64,000 nt of DNA from the NCBI RefSeq assembly GCF_001461695.1, contig NZ_AUTC01000110.1, positions 1-64,000 on the forward strand, given 5' to 3'. The position numbers and the translations under genes were made by a program. Every line of letters starts with the position of its first letter. Within the stretch, counting starts at the first letter, position 1. The notes under the pieces are model-generated. The model did no database searches, was not told the origin of the DNA, and worked only from the letters and a program-made list of their open reading frames with translations. The stretch is from Sinorhizobium fredii USDA 205. Lineage in GTDB: Bacteria; Pseudomonadota; Alphaproteobacteria; Rhizobiales; Rhizobiaceae. Positions 18,731 through 27,445 of this stretch are shown in pieces.

Positions 18731-19987
18731 TCAATTCCGCAACAGCGGCTTGCTGATCACTGTCTCCGGCTTTGCCAGCCGGAAGTCGTCGATGCGACCG
18801 GCAGGGGCGGCGGGAACTTCGCCCTTTTCAACGAGCAGGTCTCGTGGGCTCTTGCCGGTGACCTTCGGCGGGGCACCGGCGCCGAGAAGCGCGGTGGCAC
18901 CGTCGAGTTCCGGGTCGGTCACGCCGATCGGCGGCGTCTTGACGATATCCTCGTTGGCAAGCGGGGCGGTCACCACGAGATCCTTGAGCCCCTCGGCGCC
19001 CGGCACGGCCGCATCCGCGGCCGCTTCGCCGAGCAGCTTGCGGATGTCCTTCTCGACGTAGAAGGCGAGCTTGCGCTTGCCGGCCTTGGTCAGGTTGATC
19101 CCGTCGGAACCGCGCAGGCGCACCTGCTGGCCGTTGATGTCGGAGCCGGTCAGCACGAACTTGCCTTCCTCGTCGACGAAGCCGTCCCAGATGTCGATGA
19201 ACTGACCGCCGACCTTCTCGACTTCCTCGAGATAGATGCCGTTGAAGGTGACCATGTCGGCCGTCATGGCGGTCGATTGGAAGGGCGGCATGCCGACCCA
19301 GAGAAGCGGCAGATTGTCCTGTCGGGCAAGCGCGGCGAGCGCGTTGACGCGCTTGCGGTATTCGGTCGTCCAGAGGTCGGTGCGGAACGTCTCCTTGGTC
19401 TCGCCGATCCGCATCGCCTGCCGGTCATTGGCGCCGAGGCTGACGATGATGACCGAGGGCTTGAGCTCGGCGGTGTAGCCCGGGAGGCTACCCGGCCAAT
19501 TGAAATAGTCGTCGCGGACAAGACCCGAGGAGCCGTTGGCGCGCGTTTCGACGACGATGCCCGGCGTCATTTCGAATGCGGTCTTCAGGCCGTCGCCGAG
19601 GCTCCCGGCAACGAAGTCGCCGACCACCAGGACCTTTTTCGCATTGGGCGACTTCTCCACCACGGGTGCCGGCGGGGGGGCGTCGGCGACACGCGGCTTG
19701 GCGCGCTGCTGGCGCGGCCGCTGCTGCACGGCCGGCTGCTGCCGCCGTTTCTGTATGCGTTGCGGCCTCGGCTGGGCCGGGTACTGGTTGGGATCCTCGT
19801 AGTAGGTGCGCCGCTGCGGGGCGAAGCCGCCGAAGAGCCGTTGAAACAGGGTGCGACGCGGCGCAGGCTCCTGCGCCTCGGCCATGGAGGCAAAGAAGCC
19901 GGTAACCAGCATTGCGGCGGCGGCCATGAAGACCGGTGCCCGGCGCAGGAGAAGCAACCCTTTCCCGGCGTCTCTGGTTCTCAACAT
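18731..19987 (-). CDS. Exported DUF459 / SGNH-hydrolase-like protein
   Basis: The product has 418 residues. The N-terminus has a basic start and a hydrophobic run ending in AEAQ (about residue 39), a likely signal peptide. A Pro/Gln/Arg-rich linker covers about 40-110. The core resembles the SGNH-hydrolase fold as found in DUF459: VLVVGDFVAGSLGDGL in the position of the GDS block, VIIVSLGANDRQAM (GxND block) and SDGINLTKAGKRKLA (late Asp-His-like block, here D..N). The expected Ser is replaced by Phe in GDFVAGS, so catalysis is uncertain. Proteins of this group are periplasmic and often linked to envelope polysaccharide. It is followed downstream by the large palindrome. Confidence 0.75.
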   Translation of the reverse strand: MLRTRDAGKGLLLLRRAPVFMAAAAMLVTGFFASMAEAQEPAPRRTLFQRLFGGFAPQRRTYYEDPNQYPAQPRPQRIQKRRQQPAVQQRPRQQRAKPRVADAPPPAPVVEKSPNAKKVLVVGDFVAGSLGDGLKTAFEMTPGIVVETRANGSSGLVRDDYFNWPGSLPGYTAELKPSVIIVSLGANDRQAMRIGETKETFRTDLWTTEYRKRVNALAALARQDNLPLLWVGMPPFQSTAMTADMVTFNGIYLEEVEKVGGQFIDIWDGFVDEEGKFVLTGSDINGQQVRLRGSDGINLTKAGKRKLAFYVEKDIRKLLGEAAADAAVPGAEGLKDLVVTAPLANEDIVKTPPIGVTDPELDGATALLGAGAPPKVTGKSPRDLLVEKGEVPAAPAGRIDDFRLAKPETVISKPLLRN

Positions 19988-20097
19988 GATGACATCACCA
20001 TCGAATGGCAGGCGCCTTCACCATACGCCAAATCACGACGATTTGGGATCGCATGATCGAAAATCGCCGTGATCCGGGGAGATTGGCTGCAGAGCGG

Positions 20098-21315
20098 TCA
20101 CTTGCGCAACACGCGCAGCAGATGCTGCGTCGGTTCACCATCCGTCGGCAGGCCGTTCTGCGCCTGGAAGGCCTGGATCGCCGCTTTCGAGCCGGAGCCG
20201 AAATTGCCGTCCACCTCGCCGTCGTAATAGCCGAGTTCCTTCAGCCGGTTCTGCAGTTCGAACTTCTCGCTGATGTCAAGCGAACCGTCGGGCCGCGGCC
20301 AACGCTGCTGCATGCCGGCATAGCCGGCGATCTGGTCGGCGAGCAGCCCGACGCCCAGCGCATAGGAGTCGGAGGCGTTGTAGCGCTTGATGACGAAGAA
20401 ATTGCGCGTCATCAGGAAGCCTGGGCCTTTGCCGCCGCCCGGCAGCTTGAGTTCGGCCCGCATCTTCGAATTGCGGAAGCCCCGGCCGTCCGGGCGGACG
20501 AAGCCCAGCGCCGCCCATTGGCCGAGCGTTTTCGTCTGGCCCGAATATTTCGCCGCATTGGCCGGTGCCACGATCTCATAGCCCCAGGTTTCGCCCGGCT
20601 GCCAGCCGTTCTTCCTGAGGAGGTTGGCAGCCGTCGCCAGCGCATCCGGAACCGAGTTCCAGATGTCGCGATGGCCGTTGCCGTCGGCGTCGACCGCATA
20701 GAGCAGGTAGCTGGTCGGGATGAACTGGGTATGCCCCATGGCGCCGGCCCAGGAGCCGGTCAGTTCGCGCGGCGTGATGTCGCCGCTCTGCAGGATCTTC
20801 AATGCGGCAATCAGCTGGGTCTTCGCAAATTTCGCCCGTTTCGGGTCCGCATAGGCAAGCGTTGCCAGCGCGCGCGGCACATAATGCAGCCGGTCGTCCT
20901 TCTGGAGAACGGCACCGTAGTTCGACTCCATCGACCAGATCGCCAGCAGGATGGTCCTGTCGACGCCGAAGTGTCGCTCGACCGCGTCAAGCGTGCGCGT
21001 GTGTTTGGCCGCCATCTCCTGGCCGATGCGCCTGGTATACGGATTGACACGCGAGTCGATATATTCCCAAATCTTGTGCTTGAATTCGGGCTGGTAGTTG
21101 GCTTTTTCGATGACGGCCGGATCAGGAGTCTTCACGCCGGCGAAAGCCTTGCGGTAGGTCGCCTGGCTGATCCCGCTCTTGGCGGCCGTTGCGTAGAAGC
21201 TGTTGATCCAGTTCTGAAAACCTTGGTCCGCCCGCGCGGTCGAGGGGCCGAGAGCGGCGGCAACGACGAGAGCGGCGGCGATATGGCGGAAGAACGTCCT
21301 GCGGTTTCTGATCAT
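20098..21315 (-). CDS. Lytic murein transglycosylase, MltB-like, with peptidoglycan-binding domain
   Basis: This 405-residue enzyme cuts the glycan strands of peptidoglycan, leaving 1,6-anhydro ends. A signal peptide ends near ARADQ (residue 30). The SLT_2 catalytic domain holds the Glu in WSMESNYGA and the GAMGHTQFIPTSY block. Residues about 345-400 form a PG_binding_1 domain (LQNRLKELGYYDGEVDG, AIQAFQAQNGL). There is no lipobox Cys, so unlike E. coli MltB it is probably soluble in the periplasm. Start: ATG 21315. The DUF459 envelope gene follows on the same strand, 110 bp downstream. Confidence 0.9.
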   Translation of the reverse strand: MIRNRRTFFRHIAAALVVAAALGPSTARADQGFQNWINSFYATAAKSGISQATYRKAFAGVKTPDPAVIEKANYQPEFKHKIWEYIDSRVNPYTRRIGQEMAAKHTRTLDAVERHFGVDRTILLAIWSMESNYGAVLQKDDRLHYVPRALATLAYADPKRAKFAKTQLIAALKILQSGDITPRELTGSWAGAMGHTQFIPTSYLLYAVDADGNGHRDIWNSVPDALATAANLLRKNGWQPGETWGYEIVAPANAAKYSGQTKTLGQWAALGFVRPDGRGFRNSKMRAELKLPGGGKGPGFLMTRNFFVIKRYNASDSYALGVGLLADQIAGYAGMQQRWPRPDGSLDISEKFELQNRLKELGYYDGEVDGNFGSGSKAAIQAFQAQNGLPTDGEPTQHLLRVLRK

Positions 21316-21566
21316 CTGCTGTCGGTTCCGTTTCTCGGCGGAGCATTCAGCCGGCGTTCATGCCGGACCGATTACTCCGGGTTTTACGAATGTTGCCCGC
21401 AGCGGCTGTGTCGGGTCAGTGGAGAAGCCTACAGAAACGAAGTCAACAAAGTCTTTACCATGAAATTCCCGAGTCGTCTCCCTTCGCAAAAAATGGCAAA
21501 TGACGACGTAATCCGATTCAATTCGCCTGTTCAGGCTAGACCGAGGTTCACTCCAAGGAGGTGTTC

Positions 21567-22454
21567 ATGACCGACAAGCGTAAAGTCCGCAAAGCCGTCT
21601 TCCCCGTCGCAGGCCTGGGGACACGTTTTCTTCCCGCCACCAAGGCGGTGCCGAAGGAAATGCTGACGGTCGTGGATAAGCCGGTCATCCAGTATGTCGT
21701 CGACGAGGCACTCGAAGCGGGGATCGAGCATCTGATCTTCGTGACCGGTCGCAGCAAGGCGGTCATCGAGGATTATTTCGACATTCAGGTCGAGCTCGAA
21801 CAGACGCTCAGAGAACGCAACAAGAAAGCCGAAATCGAGCTGCTCGAAGCGATACTGCCGAAGGCCGGTACGACGAGTTTCACCCGTCAGCAGGCACCGC
21901 TCGGTCTCGGCCACGCAGTCTGGTGCGCGCGCGATCTCGTCGGCAACGAGCCCTTCGCACTACTGCTCCCCGACATGATCATGAAGGGCGAGAAGGGCTG
22001 CCTCAAGGGCATGGTCGAGCTCTATGAGCACAGCGGTGGCAATGTCATCGCCGTCGAGGAATGCGCCCCCGAGCAGGCGCACAAATACGGCATCGTCGGC
22101 GTCGGCGACAGGGTCGGCAACGGCTTCAAGATCACCAAGATGGTCGAGAAGCCGGCCCGGGGCACGGCGCCGTCCAACTTCTTCATCAACGGCCGCTATA
22201 TCCTGCAGCCGGAAATTTTCCCGGTTCTGGAGCGTCAGGAGCGTGGTGCCGGCAACGAGATCCAGTTGACCGACGGCATGGTGAAGCTTGCCGAGGCGCA
22301 GCCGTTTGCCGCCTATCATTTCCGCGGCGAGACCTATGATTGCGGGGCGAAGGACGGCTTCATCCTCGCCAACGTCGCCTTTGCGCTCGAGCGTGCCGAC
22401 ATTCGCCCGACGGTCGAGGGGCCGCTCAAGGCGCTGCTGCAGGCGCTGAAGTAG
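21567..22454 (+). CDS. exoN: UTP-glucose-1-phosphate uridylyltransferase (GalU/ExoN)
   Basis: This 295-residue enzyme makes UDP-glucose from glucose-1-phosphate and UTP, feeding exopolysaccharide, cyclic glucan and lipid synthesis. The nucleotide-binding signature [17 protein letters not shown] opens the protein, and EIQLTDGM and YDCGAKDGF are typical later blocks. Start: ATG 21567 after AAGGAGG; the GTG at 21561 is too close to the ribosome site. It stands alone, and the mosaic palindrome follows. Confidence 0.93.
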   Translation: MTDKRKVRKAVFPVAGLGTRFLPATKAVPKEMLTVVDKPVIQYVVDEALEAGIEHLIFVTGRSKAVIEDYFDIQVELEQTLRERNKKAEIELLEAILPKAGTTSFTRQQAPLGLGHAVWCARDLVGNEPFALLLPDMIMKGEKGCLKGMVELYEHSGGNVIAVEECAPEQAHKYGIVGVGDRVGNGFKITKMVEKPARGTAPSNFFINGRYILQPEIFPVLERQERGAGNEIQLTDGMVKLAEAQPFAAYHFRGETYDCGAKDGFILANVAFALERADIRPTVEGPLKALLQALK

Positions 22455-22484
22455 TCTCTTTGGAATTCTCAGGCCGCGTCCCTA

Positions 22485-22588
22485 CTGCATGATTCCTTAA
22501 ATCGGAATCGATTTAAGGACAAAATCATGCAGCATTTCAAAGTGCTACAGCGTCCTTAGTGCGTCTGAAAAGACGCACGGCGCTGTAG
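22485..22588. repeat. Rhizobial mosaic intergenic repeat, full copy
   Basis: Two modules are joined. CTGCATGATT...AATCATGCAG (22485-22532) contains CCTTAAATCG/CGATTTAAGG. Then CTACAGCG...CGCTGTAG (22545-22588) encloses GTGCGTCT-GAAA-AGACGCAC. This is the layout of rhizobial mosaic palindromes. Related fragments lie at 32133-32180 and 40450-40507. The 22455-22756 gap holds nothing else that I can support. Confidence 0.75.
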
Positions 22589-22756
22589 ACACGGCCTGAG
22601 TCCGTCGCCGCTCACGGCGTGAAGTTCAGATGTCTCGCTCACCCGCGCGACAACGTGACAATCGGTCACAAAAAATTGCTCCGGTTACAATATTGCGGTT
22701 GCGCCGGTCGCGCCGCTAGGCAGATTGATGCGAAACCTCGCCAAGGAGCGTCGTCA

Positions 22757-23758
22757 ATGGCCGAAGCGGCACCCCACGTAAAACTCCTGCCAACCTATGC
22801 AGACATAGAGGTGGCCAACCGCCGCATCGCCGGCATCGGCATCGTGACGCCGTTGCTCGAATCGCCCTGGCTCAATCGCGAGCTTGGCGGCCGGCTGCTC
22901 GTCAAGGCCGAGAACTTGCAGGTAACCGGCTCGTTCAAGCTTCGAGGCGCTGCGAACCGGATGAAGGCGCTGACGGAAGACGAGCACCGGTGCGGCGTCG
23001 TGGCCCGGTCCTCCGGCAACCACGGCCTGGCGATTGCCTATTGCGCCAGCTTGATCGGTACCTCGGCCACGGTCGTGGTCCCCGAAACCGCTCCGGCCGC
23101 GAAAGTCGAGCGAATCAAGGGCTACGGCGCCACGGTCGTTCAGGCGCCGATGCAGAAGATTGCCGAGGTGGCGGCCGAGATCGCGGGTCGCGAAGGACGC
23201 GTGTTCGTCGATCCGGCCGACGACTTCTGGGTCGTCGCCGGCCAGGGCACCGTTGGCCTCGAGATCGCGGGTCAGGCGGAGGCGCTCGGAGCGAAGATCG
23301 ATGACGTTGTTGTTCCCTGCTCGGGTGGCGGGCTGGCCGGAGGCTGTGCCCTCGCACTTGAGCAAAGGTCGCCCGGAACCAGGGTGCATGGCGTGGAGGC
23401 GGCCGGCTTCGAAAAGATGGCGAATTCGCTGGCGGCAGGTCGGCGAATCAATCTTCCGCCAGGCGGGCGTTCGATCTGCGATGCGATCGCCGGTCTCTAC
23501 ATGGCCGAAATCCCCTTCGACATTGTCAGGAACAGGCTGGCGGGAACCTTCGCGGCTACCGACGAGGAAGCCCTGATGGCGATGCGCGTCGCCTTCAGCG
23601 AGTTCGGCCTCGGCGTCGAGCCCGGCGGGGCGGTGGCCCTGGCGGCAGTTCTGAGCGGCAAGATGCCGATCAGCGGAAAGACCGTCGTGGCTGTGATCTC
23701 CGGCCGGAACGTGAACCCCGACCTTGCCCGCCGGGCGTTGGAGCAGGAAGCAGCCTGA
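22757..23758 (+). CDS. Threonine/serine dehydratase-family PLP enzyme
   Basis: This 333-residue fold-type II PLP enzyme has the Schiff-base Lys61 (GSFKLRGA), the Ser/Gly phosphate loop SSGNHGLA and the glycine-rich loop VPCSGGGLAGG. It has no C-terminal ACT domain, so it is more like the catabolic threonine dehydratase/serine racemase branch than biosynthetic IlvA. It would deaminate Thr or Ser to 2-oxo acids; the exact substrate cannot be set from sequence. Start: ATG 22757 after AAGGAGCG, although the frame stays open to 22619. Confidence 0.85.
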   Translation: MAEAAPHVKLLPTYADIEVANRRIAGIGIVTPLLESPWLNRELGGRLLVKAENLQVTGSFKLRGAANRMKALTEDEHRCGVVARSSGNHGLAIAYCASLIGTSATVVVPETAPAAKVERIKGYGATVVQAPMQKIAEVAAEIAGREGRVFVDPADDFWVVAGQGTVGLEIAGQAEALGAKIDDVVVPCSGGGLAGGCALALEQRSPGTRVHGVEAAGFEKMANSLAAGRRINLPPGGRSICDAIAGLYMAEIPFDIVRNRLAGTFAATDEEALMAMRVAFSEFGLGVEPGGAVALAAVLSGKMPISGKTVVAVISGRNVNPDLARRALEQEAA

Positions 23759-23893
23759 TGCACCGCTCGAGCCATCGCCACGCGAAGCCCGGGCATCGGA
23801 CTCGCGAGCGGTCAGCATGACCACATTTGAGCCAGGTCACCGTCAGATGCTCCGATCTCACGCGGGCCGCAATACTGCAAAGGATCACTCTCG

Positions 23894-24223
23894 ATGGAAA
23901 TAAACGCCATTCCTTTCGGCATCACCGACTGGGCGGAGGTCGAGGCAACCGAGCACAAGGGGGAAACGGTCGTCGCCTACTGGCGGACGCGGCAGTTTGG
24001 TCCCATACGCGTTCGCGTGGTCGAATACACGCCTGGCTATCTCGCCGACCATTGGTGCTCCAAAGGTCACATTCTCTATTGTCTCGAGGGCGAACTGCAG
24101 ACGGAATTGCCGGATGGACGGCGGTTTGTTCTGAAACCCGGTACGAGCTATCAGGTGGCCGACAATGCCGAGCCTCACCGTTCATTCACGTCGGTTGGGG
24201 CAAAGCTGTTCGTCGTGGACTGA
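23894..24223 (+). CDS. DHCW-motif cupin-fold protein
   Basis: This 109-residue single-domain cupin has the signature ADHWCSKGH, after which the DHCW group is named, followed by ILYCLEGELQTEL and PGTSYQVAD, the two cupin strands. Metal ligands would be the early His residues and Glu. The function is unknown. ATG 23894 begins with MEINAIPFG; no strong ribosome site is seen. It is convergent with the outer-membrane protein gene 24 bp away. Confidence 0.75.
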   Translation: MEINAIPFGITDWAEVEATEHKGETVVAYWRTRQFGPIRVRVVEYTPGYLADHWCSKGHILYCLEGELQTELPDGRRFVLKPGTSYQVADNAEPHRSFTSVGAKLFVVD

Positions 24224-24247
24224 GGGGGGCGCCGACGGCAGCAGCGG

Positions 24248-25687
24248 TCAACGCCGCAGAGTCAGGCCGACGCCGACGCGCGTCGTGTCACTCGAAGGGC
24301 CGACGTCCCTGTTGGTGCGCTCGTAGCTGACGTCACCGGTCAGCGCCAGATAGCGGCTCATGTCCCATGTCAGGCCGGCGCCGGTGCGCCAGGTGGCCTC
24401 GTCGGCAGCGGTGGCCTCCGACGGGAAGTCTCGCAGTGTCAGGCTGTTCGAGAGTGTCGCCACCAGCGTCGAACGGAGCTGGTGGGTGATGATATTGGTC
24501 AGCTCGTAGTTGATCGATCCCGGATTGTCCGCGGTCGTCGACGGATCGAGATAGGTCAGGAGGCCGAACAGCACGTCGGTGCCGCGCTGCGGCGACCAGT
24601 TGACCCGCCCGTCGACCGAGAGGCCGCCGAGGTCGCCCAGCCGGTCGTCGTCGAAACGATAGGTCTCATAGCCGAGCGCGAGTTCGCCGTTGAGCTTCTC
24701 GCCGAGGTCCACCTCCAGGCCGCCACGGCCCGCATAGCTCATATAGGAACGCTCGAAGCCGAGCGTGTCGCGCCGCAGATCATAGATGGATTTGCCGACC
24801 GAGGCTTCGAGGAAGGGGATGAGCGCCGGCGACAGCTCGTAGCCGAGGCGTCCGGTGAGCGTGCCGGTATTGCGGTCGCGATCCTCCTGCGAGAGCGTCG
24901 TTCCATTGTCGAGATCGACATCGCCATAGGTCTGGCGCTCGAAGTCGAGGCCGACGGAGCCGCGAACGAGGCCCAGGTCGCGCTCGATCGCAGCGCCCAG
25001 CCGGTAGGTGTTGACGGCTGATTGCTCCTCGGCGTTGGCGATGGCGTTCGGGTCGTTGGCGTCCTCGCGCTCGAAACTGTAGCCCGCTCTCAGTCTGGCC
25101 ACCGTCTCGTCGGTCAAGTCGAGACGCAGCTCCGCATCGACATCGGCGCGCGGCTCTTCCTCGCCTTCGCCCGATATGTTGTTTTGCAGCACACCTTCGC
25201 CGGTCACGCTCAACTGATGGCGCGACCAGTCCGAGGTGAGCGACCCTTTGAGGCCGGTCTCCATAAAGCTGCGGCTCTGGCTGGAGCTGCCGTTTTTCTG
25301 TCGTTCGTGGTTGAAGGTTTCGCTGAGCGCCGGCTTCAGGACGAAGCTGCCGATGCGAAGGCCGGTCGCCTGGCCGGCATCCGGATCGATGCGCCTGCGC
25401 AGGCCGTCGATCGTCTCCTCGCGTCGGTTGAGGCGATTGAAATCCTCGTCCAATGCCGGCGGAAGATCGGAGGCCGCAACCGCGCCGGTCGTCTGCGGAT
25501 CGGTGATCGCCGGGGTGCCCGCGTCAGCCATCGCGCCGACAATCGGGGCGTTCGTGCCGGGCGAGCTCTCGAAGCCTTGCGCGCCCGCGGGCCCGGCGAA
25601 AACAAGGACGCAGCCCACCAGAAGCCTGGCTCGCTTTTGCACAAGCAAGGCGCCCGCCTTGATCGAGCGTGAAATCCTGGGCGCCAT
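24248..25687 (-). CDS. Outer-membrane beta-barrel protein
   Basis: The product has 479 residues. A signal peptide of about 36 residues (hydrophobic run LLVGCVLVFAGPAGA, then QGFES) is followed by a Pro/Thr/Ala-rich region and a short polar coil (FNRLNRREETIDGLRRR). Then comes a long series of alternating amphipathic strands with periodic aromatic and acidic turns, ending in a final strand RVGVGLTLRR. This is the pattern of the outer membrane beta-barrel group (BBP2-like) associated with surface polysaccharide loci. The terminal residue is Arg rather than Phe, which is unusual for BAM substrates. Start: ATG 25687. Confidence 0.75.
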   Translation of the reverse strand: MAPRISRSIKAGALLVQKRARLLVGCVLVFAGPAGAQGFESSPGTNAPIVGAMADAGTPAITDPQTTGAVAASDLPPALDEDFNRLNRREETIDGLRRRIDPDAGQATGLRIGSFVLKPALSETFNHERQKNGSSSQSRSFMETGLKGSLTSDWSRHQLSVTGEGVLQNNISGEGEEEPRADVDAELRLDLTDETVARLRAGYSFEREDANDPNAIANAEEQSAVNTYRLGAAIERDLGLVRGSVGLDFERQTYGDVDLDNGTTLSQEDRDRNTGTLTGRLGYELSPALIPFLEASVGKSIYDLRRDTLGFERSYMSYAGRGGLEVDLGEKLNGELALGYETYRFDDDRLGDLGGLSVDGRVNWSPQRGTDVLFGLLTYLDPSTTADNPGSINYELTNIITHQLRSTLVATLSNSLTLRDFPSEATAADEATWRTGAGLTWDMSRYLALTGDVSYERTNRDVGPSSDTTRVGVGLTLRR

Positions 25688-25790
25688 CTACCGTCTGTCC
25701 GCGAACCTGATTGCAATCGTTTCGCAATCGTAAAGGCACGTGGTTAAGCAATCGTTTCTGAAGGGAAATCGGCCGCCGGGAATGCGAGTT

Positions 25791-26246
25791 TCAGGCCGGC
25801 TCGACGGTCAGCTGCCGGCCGCTGCTTGCGACGATGCGCACGCGGGTGCCTGCGGGCAGGTCGGGGCCCTCGACGGCCCAGGTCGTGTCGTCGAGGCGGA
25901 TGCGGCCGCGGCCTTCGGCGATCGGCTGCTCCAGCAGCGCGGTGCGGCCGATGAGGCTCTCGCCGCGCTTGTTGAGCAACGGCTCGTCGCTCTTCGACGA
26001 GGAGACGACGAAGCGCCGGCCAATGAAGACCGCGGCAATCGACAGCAGCGCGAAAACGACGACCTGGGCCTCCCAAACCCAGAATGCCGTTTCCCAAAGG
26101 AGGAGAGAAAGACCGCCGGTGATGAGAGCTGCAAGGCCTACCCACACCAGGAAAACGCCCGGCAGCATCACTTCCGCCGCCAGCAGGGCGAGGCCCAGGA
26201 TCCACCAGCTCCAGGGACCGAGTTCGATAGCGAAGCGCTGGATCAT
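25791..26246 (-). CDS. NfeD-family membrane protein
   Basis: The 151-residue protein has two or three N-terminal transmembrane helices (SWWILGLALLAAEVML, FLVWVGLAALITGGLSLL, VVVFALLSIAAVFIG) and a C-terminal OB-fold (ALLEQPIAEGRGRIRLD, then GTRVRIVASSG). Short NfeD proteins pair with SPFH proteins such as QmcA. Here it starts 10 bp after the qmcA stop on the same strand, so the two form an operon. It probably acts in membrane microdomain quality control. Confidence 0.88.
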   Translation of the reverse strand: MIQRFAIELGPWSWWILGLALLAAEVMLPGVFLVWVGLAALITGGLSLLLWETAFWVWEAQVVVFALLSIAAVFIGRRFVVSSSKSDEPLLNKRGESLIGRTALLEQPIAEGRGRIRLDDTTWAVEGPDLPAGTRVRIVASSGRQLTVEPA

Positions 26247-26256
26247 GGTACGATGC

Positions 26257-27243
26257 CTACCGGTTCTCTACGGGGTTGGACGCTGGCCCGGTTTGTGGCG
26301 TCGATCGGCGCGGGGAAGCCGGCGCCTGGCCGTCGCCGAACACTTCCCTGGCGATCGCGCCGATGCCGCCGAGCGAACCGATCAGAGAGGACGCTTCCAT
26401 CGGCATCAGGACGATCTTCTGGTTGTTCGCGGTACCTATGGCAGCCAAAGCCTCGGTGTATTTCTGCGCCACGAAATAGTTGATCGCCTGCACGTCGCCG
26501 GCGGCAATTGCTTCAGAGACCATGCGGGTCGCCTTGGCCTCCGCTTCCGCCAGTCGCTCGCGCGCTTCCGCCTCGCGGTATGCCGCCTCCCTTTGACCTT
26601 CCGCCTCGAGGATCGCCGATTGCTTGGCGCCTTCGGCGCGCAGGATCTGCGCATTCCTGCTGCCTTCGGCTTCGAGCACCTGGGCGCGCTTCTCGCGCTC
26701 CGCCTTCATCTGCCGGGCCATCGCCTCGACAAGATCCGTTGGCGGCGCGATATCCTTGATCTCGACACGGGTGATCTTGATGCCCCAGGGATTGGCCGCC
26801 TCGTCGACGACGCGCAGCAGCCGGTCGTTGATCGTATCTCGGTTGGAAAGCAGTTCGTCGAGATCCATCGAGCCCATGACGGAGCGGATGTTGGTCATCG
26901 TCAGATTGAGGAGGGCGTTTTCCAGATTGGCAACCTGATAGGCAGCCTGGGCGGGGTTCAATACCTGGTAAAAGGCGACCGCATCGGCCGAGACGCTGGC
27001 ATTGTCCTTGGTGATGACCTCCTGGGTCGGCACGTCGAGGACCTGCTCCATAACGTTCATCTTCGCGCCGATCCGGTCGAAATAGGGGACGATGAAGTTC
27101 AATCCGGGCTCTATGGTCTTCACGTAGCGACCGAAACGCTCGATCGTATAGCGATAGCCCTGCGGAACGGTCTTGATGCCGGCAAAAAGCGTCAAGAATA
27201 CAAGAACAACGAGTGCGATAACCGCGTAATCGAAGCCGCCCAA
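26257..27243 (-). CDS. qmcA: SPFH/stomatin-like protein QmcA
   Basis: This membrane scaffold protein of 328 residues has one N-terminal transmembrane helix ([18 protein letters not shown]), the SPFH/band-7 domain ([15 protein letters not shown] to about residue 190) and a long charged coiled coil rich in EAEGxR repeats. The end resembles the QmcA/paraslipin branch. I place the start at TTG 27243 because GGGAGG lies 7 bases upstream and the helix follows at once. A longer frame to 27348 would add a segment unlike the family. It is co-transcribed with the nfeD-like gene. Confidence 0.88.
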   Translation of the reverse strand: MGGFDYAVIALVVLVFLTLFAGIKTVPQGYRYTIERFGRYVKTIEPGLNFIVPYFDRIGAKMNVMEQVLDVPTQEVITKDNASVSADAVAFYQVLNPAQAAYQVANLENALLNLTMTNIRSVMGSMDLDELLSNRDTINDRLLRVVDEAANPWGIKITRVEIKDIAPPTDLVEAMARQMKAEREKRAQVLEAEGSRNAQILRAEGAKQSAILEAEGQREAAYREAEARERLAEAEAKATRMVSEAIAAGDVQAINYFVAQKYTEALAAIGTANNQKIVLMPMEASSLIGSLGGIGAIAREVFGDGQAPASPRRSTPQTGPASNPVENR

Positions 27244-27445
27244 GGATAATCCTCCCTCTTCGCAACTCCAGGACTTGGAGTGCCGCCCAGCCCATGACGT
27301 GGCGATTCGCTGCAATATTTCAAGCACCCGGCCGAGTTGTCTGGGCATTCCGGCTCGCCTGGCGGCATTCCGATTTAATAAAACTCAAACCAGTTGTCGT
27401 CTAAGGTCGGTCTTCTGAACGTGGTGAAAGGCCGAACGCAGCGCG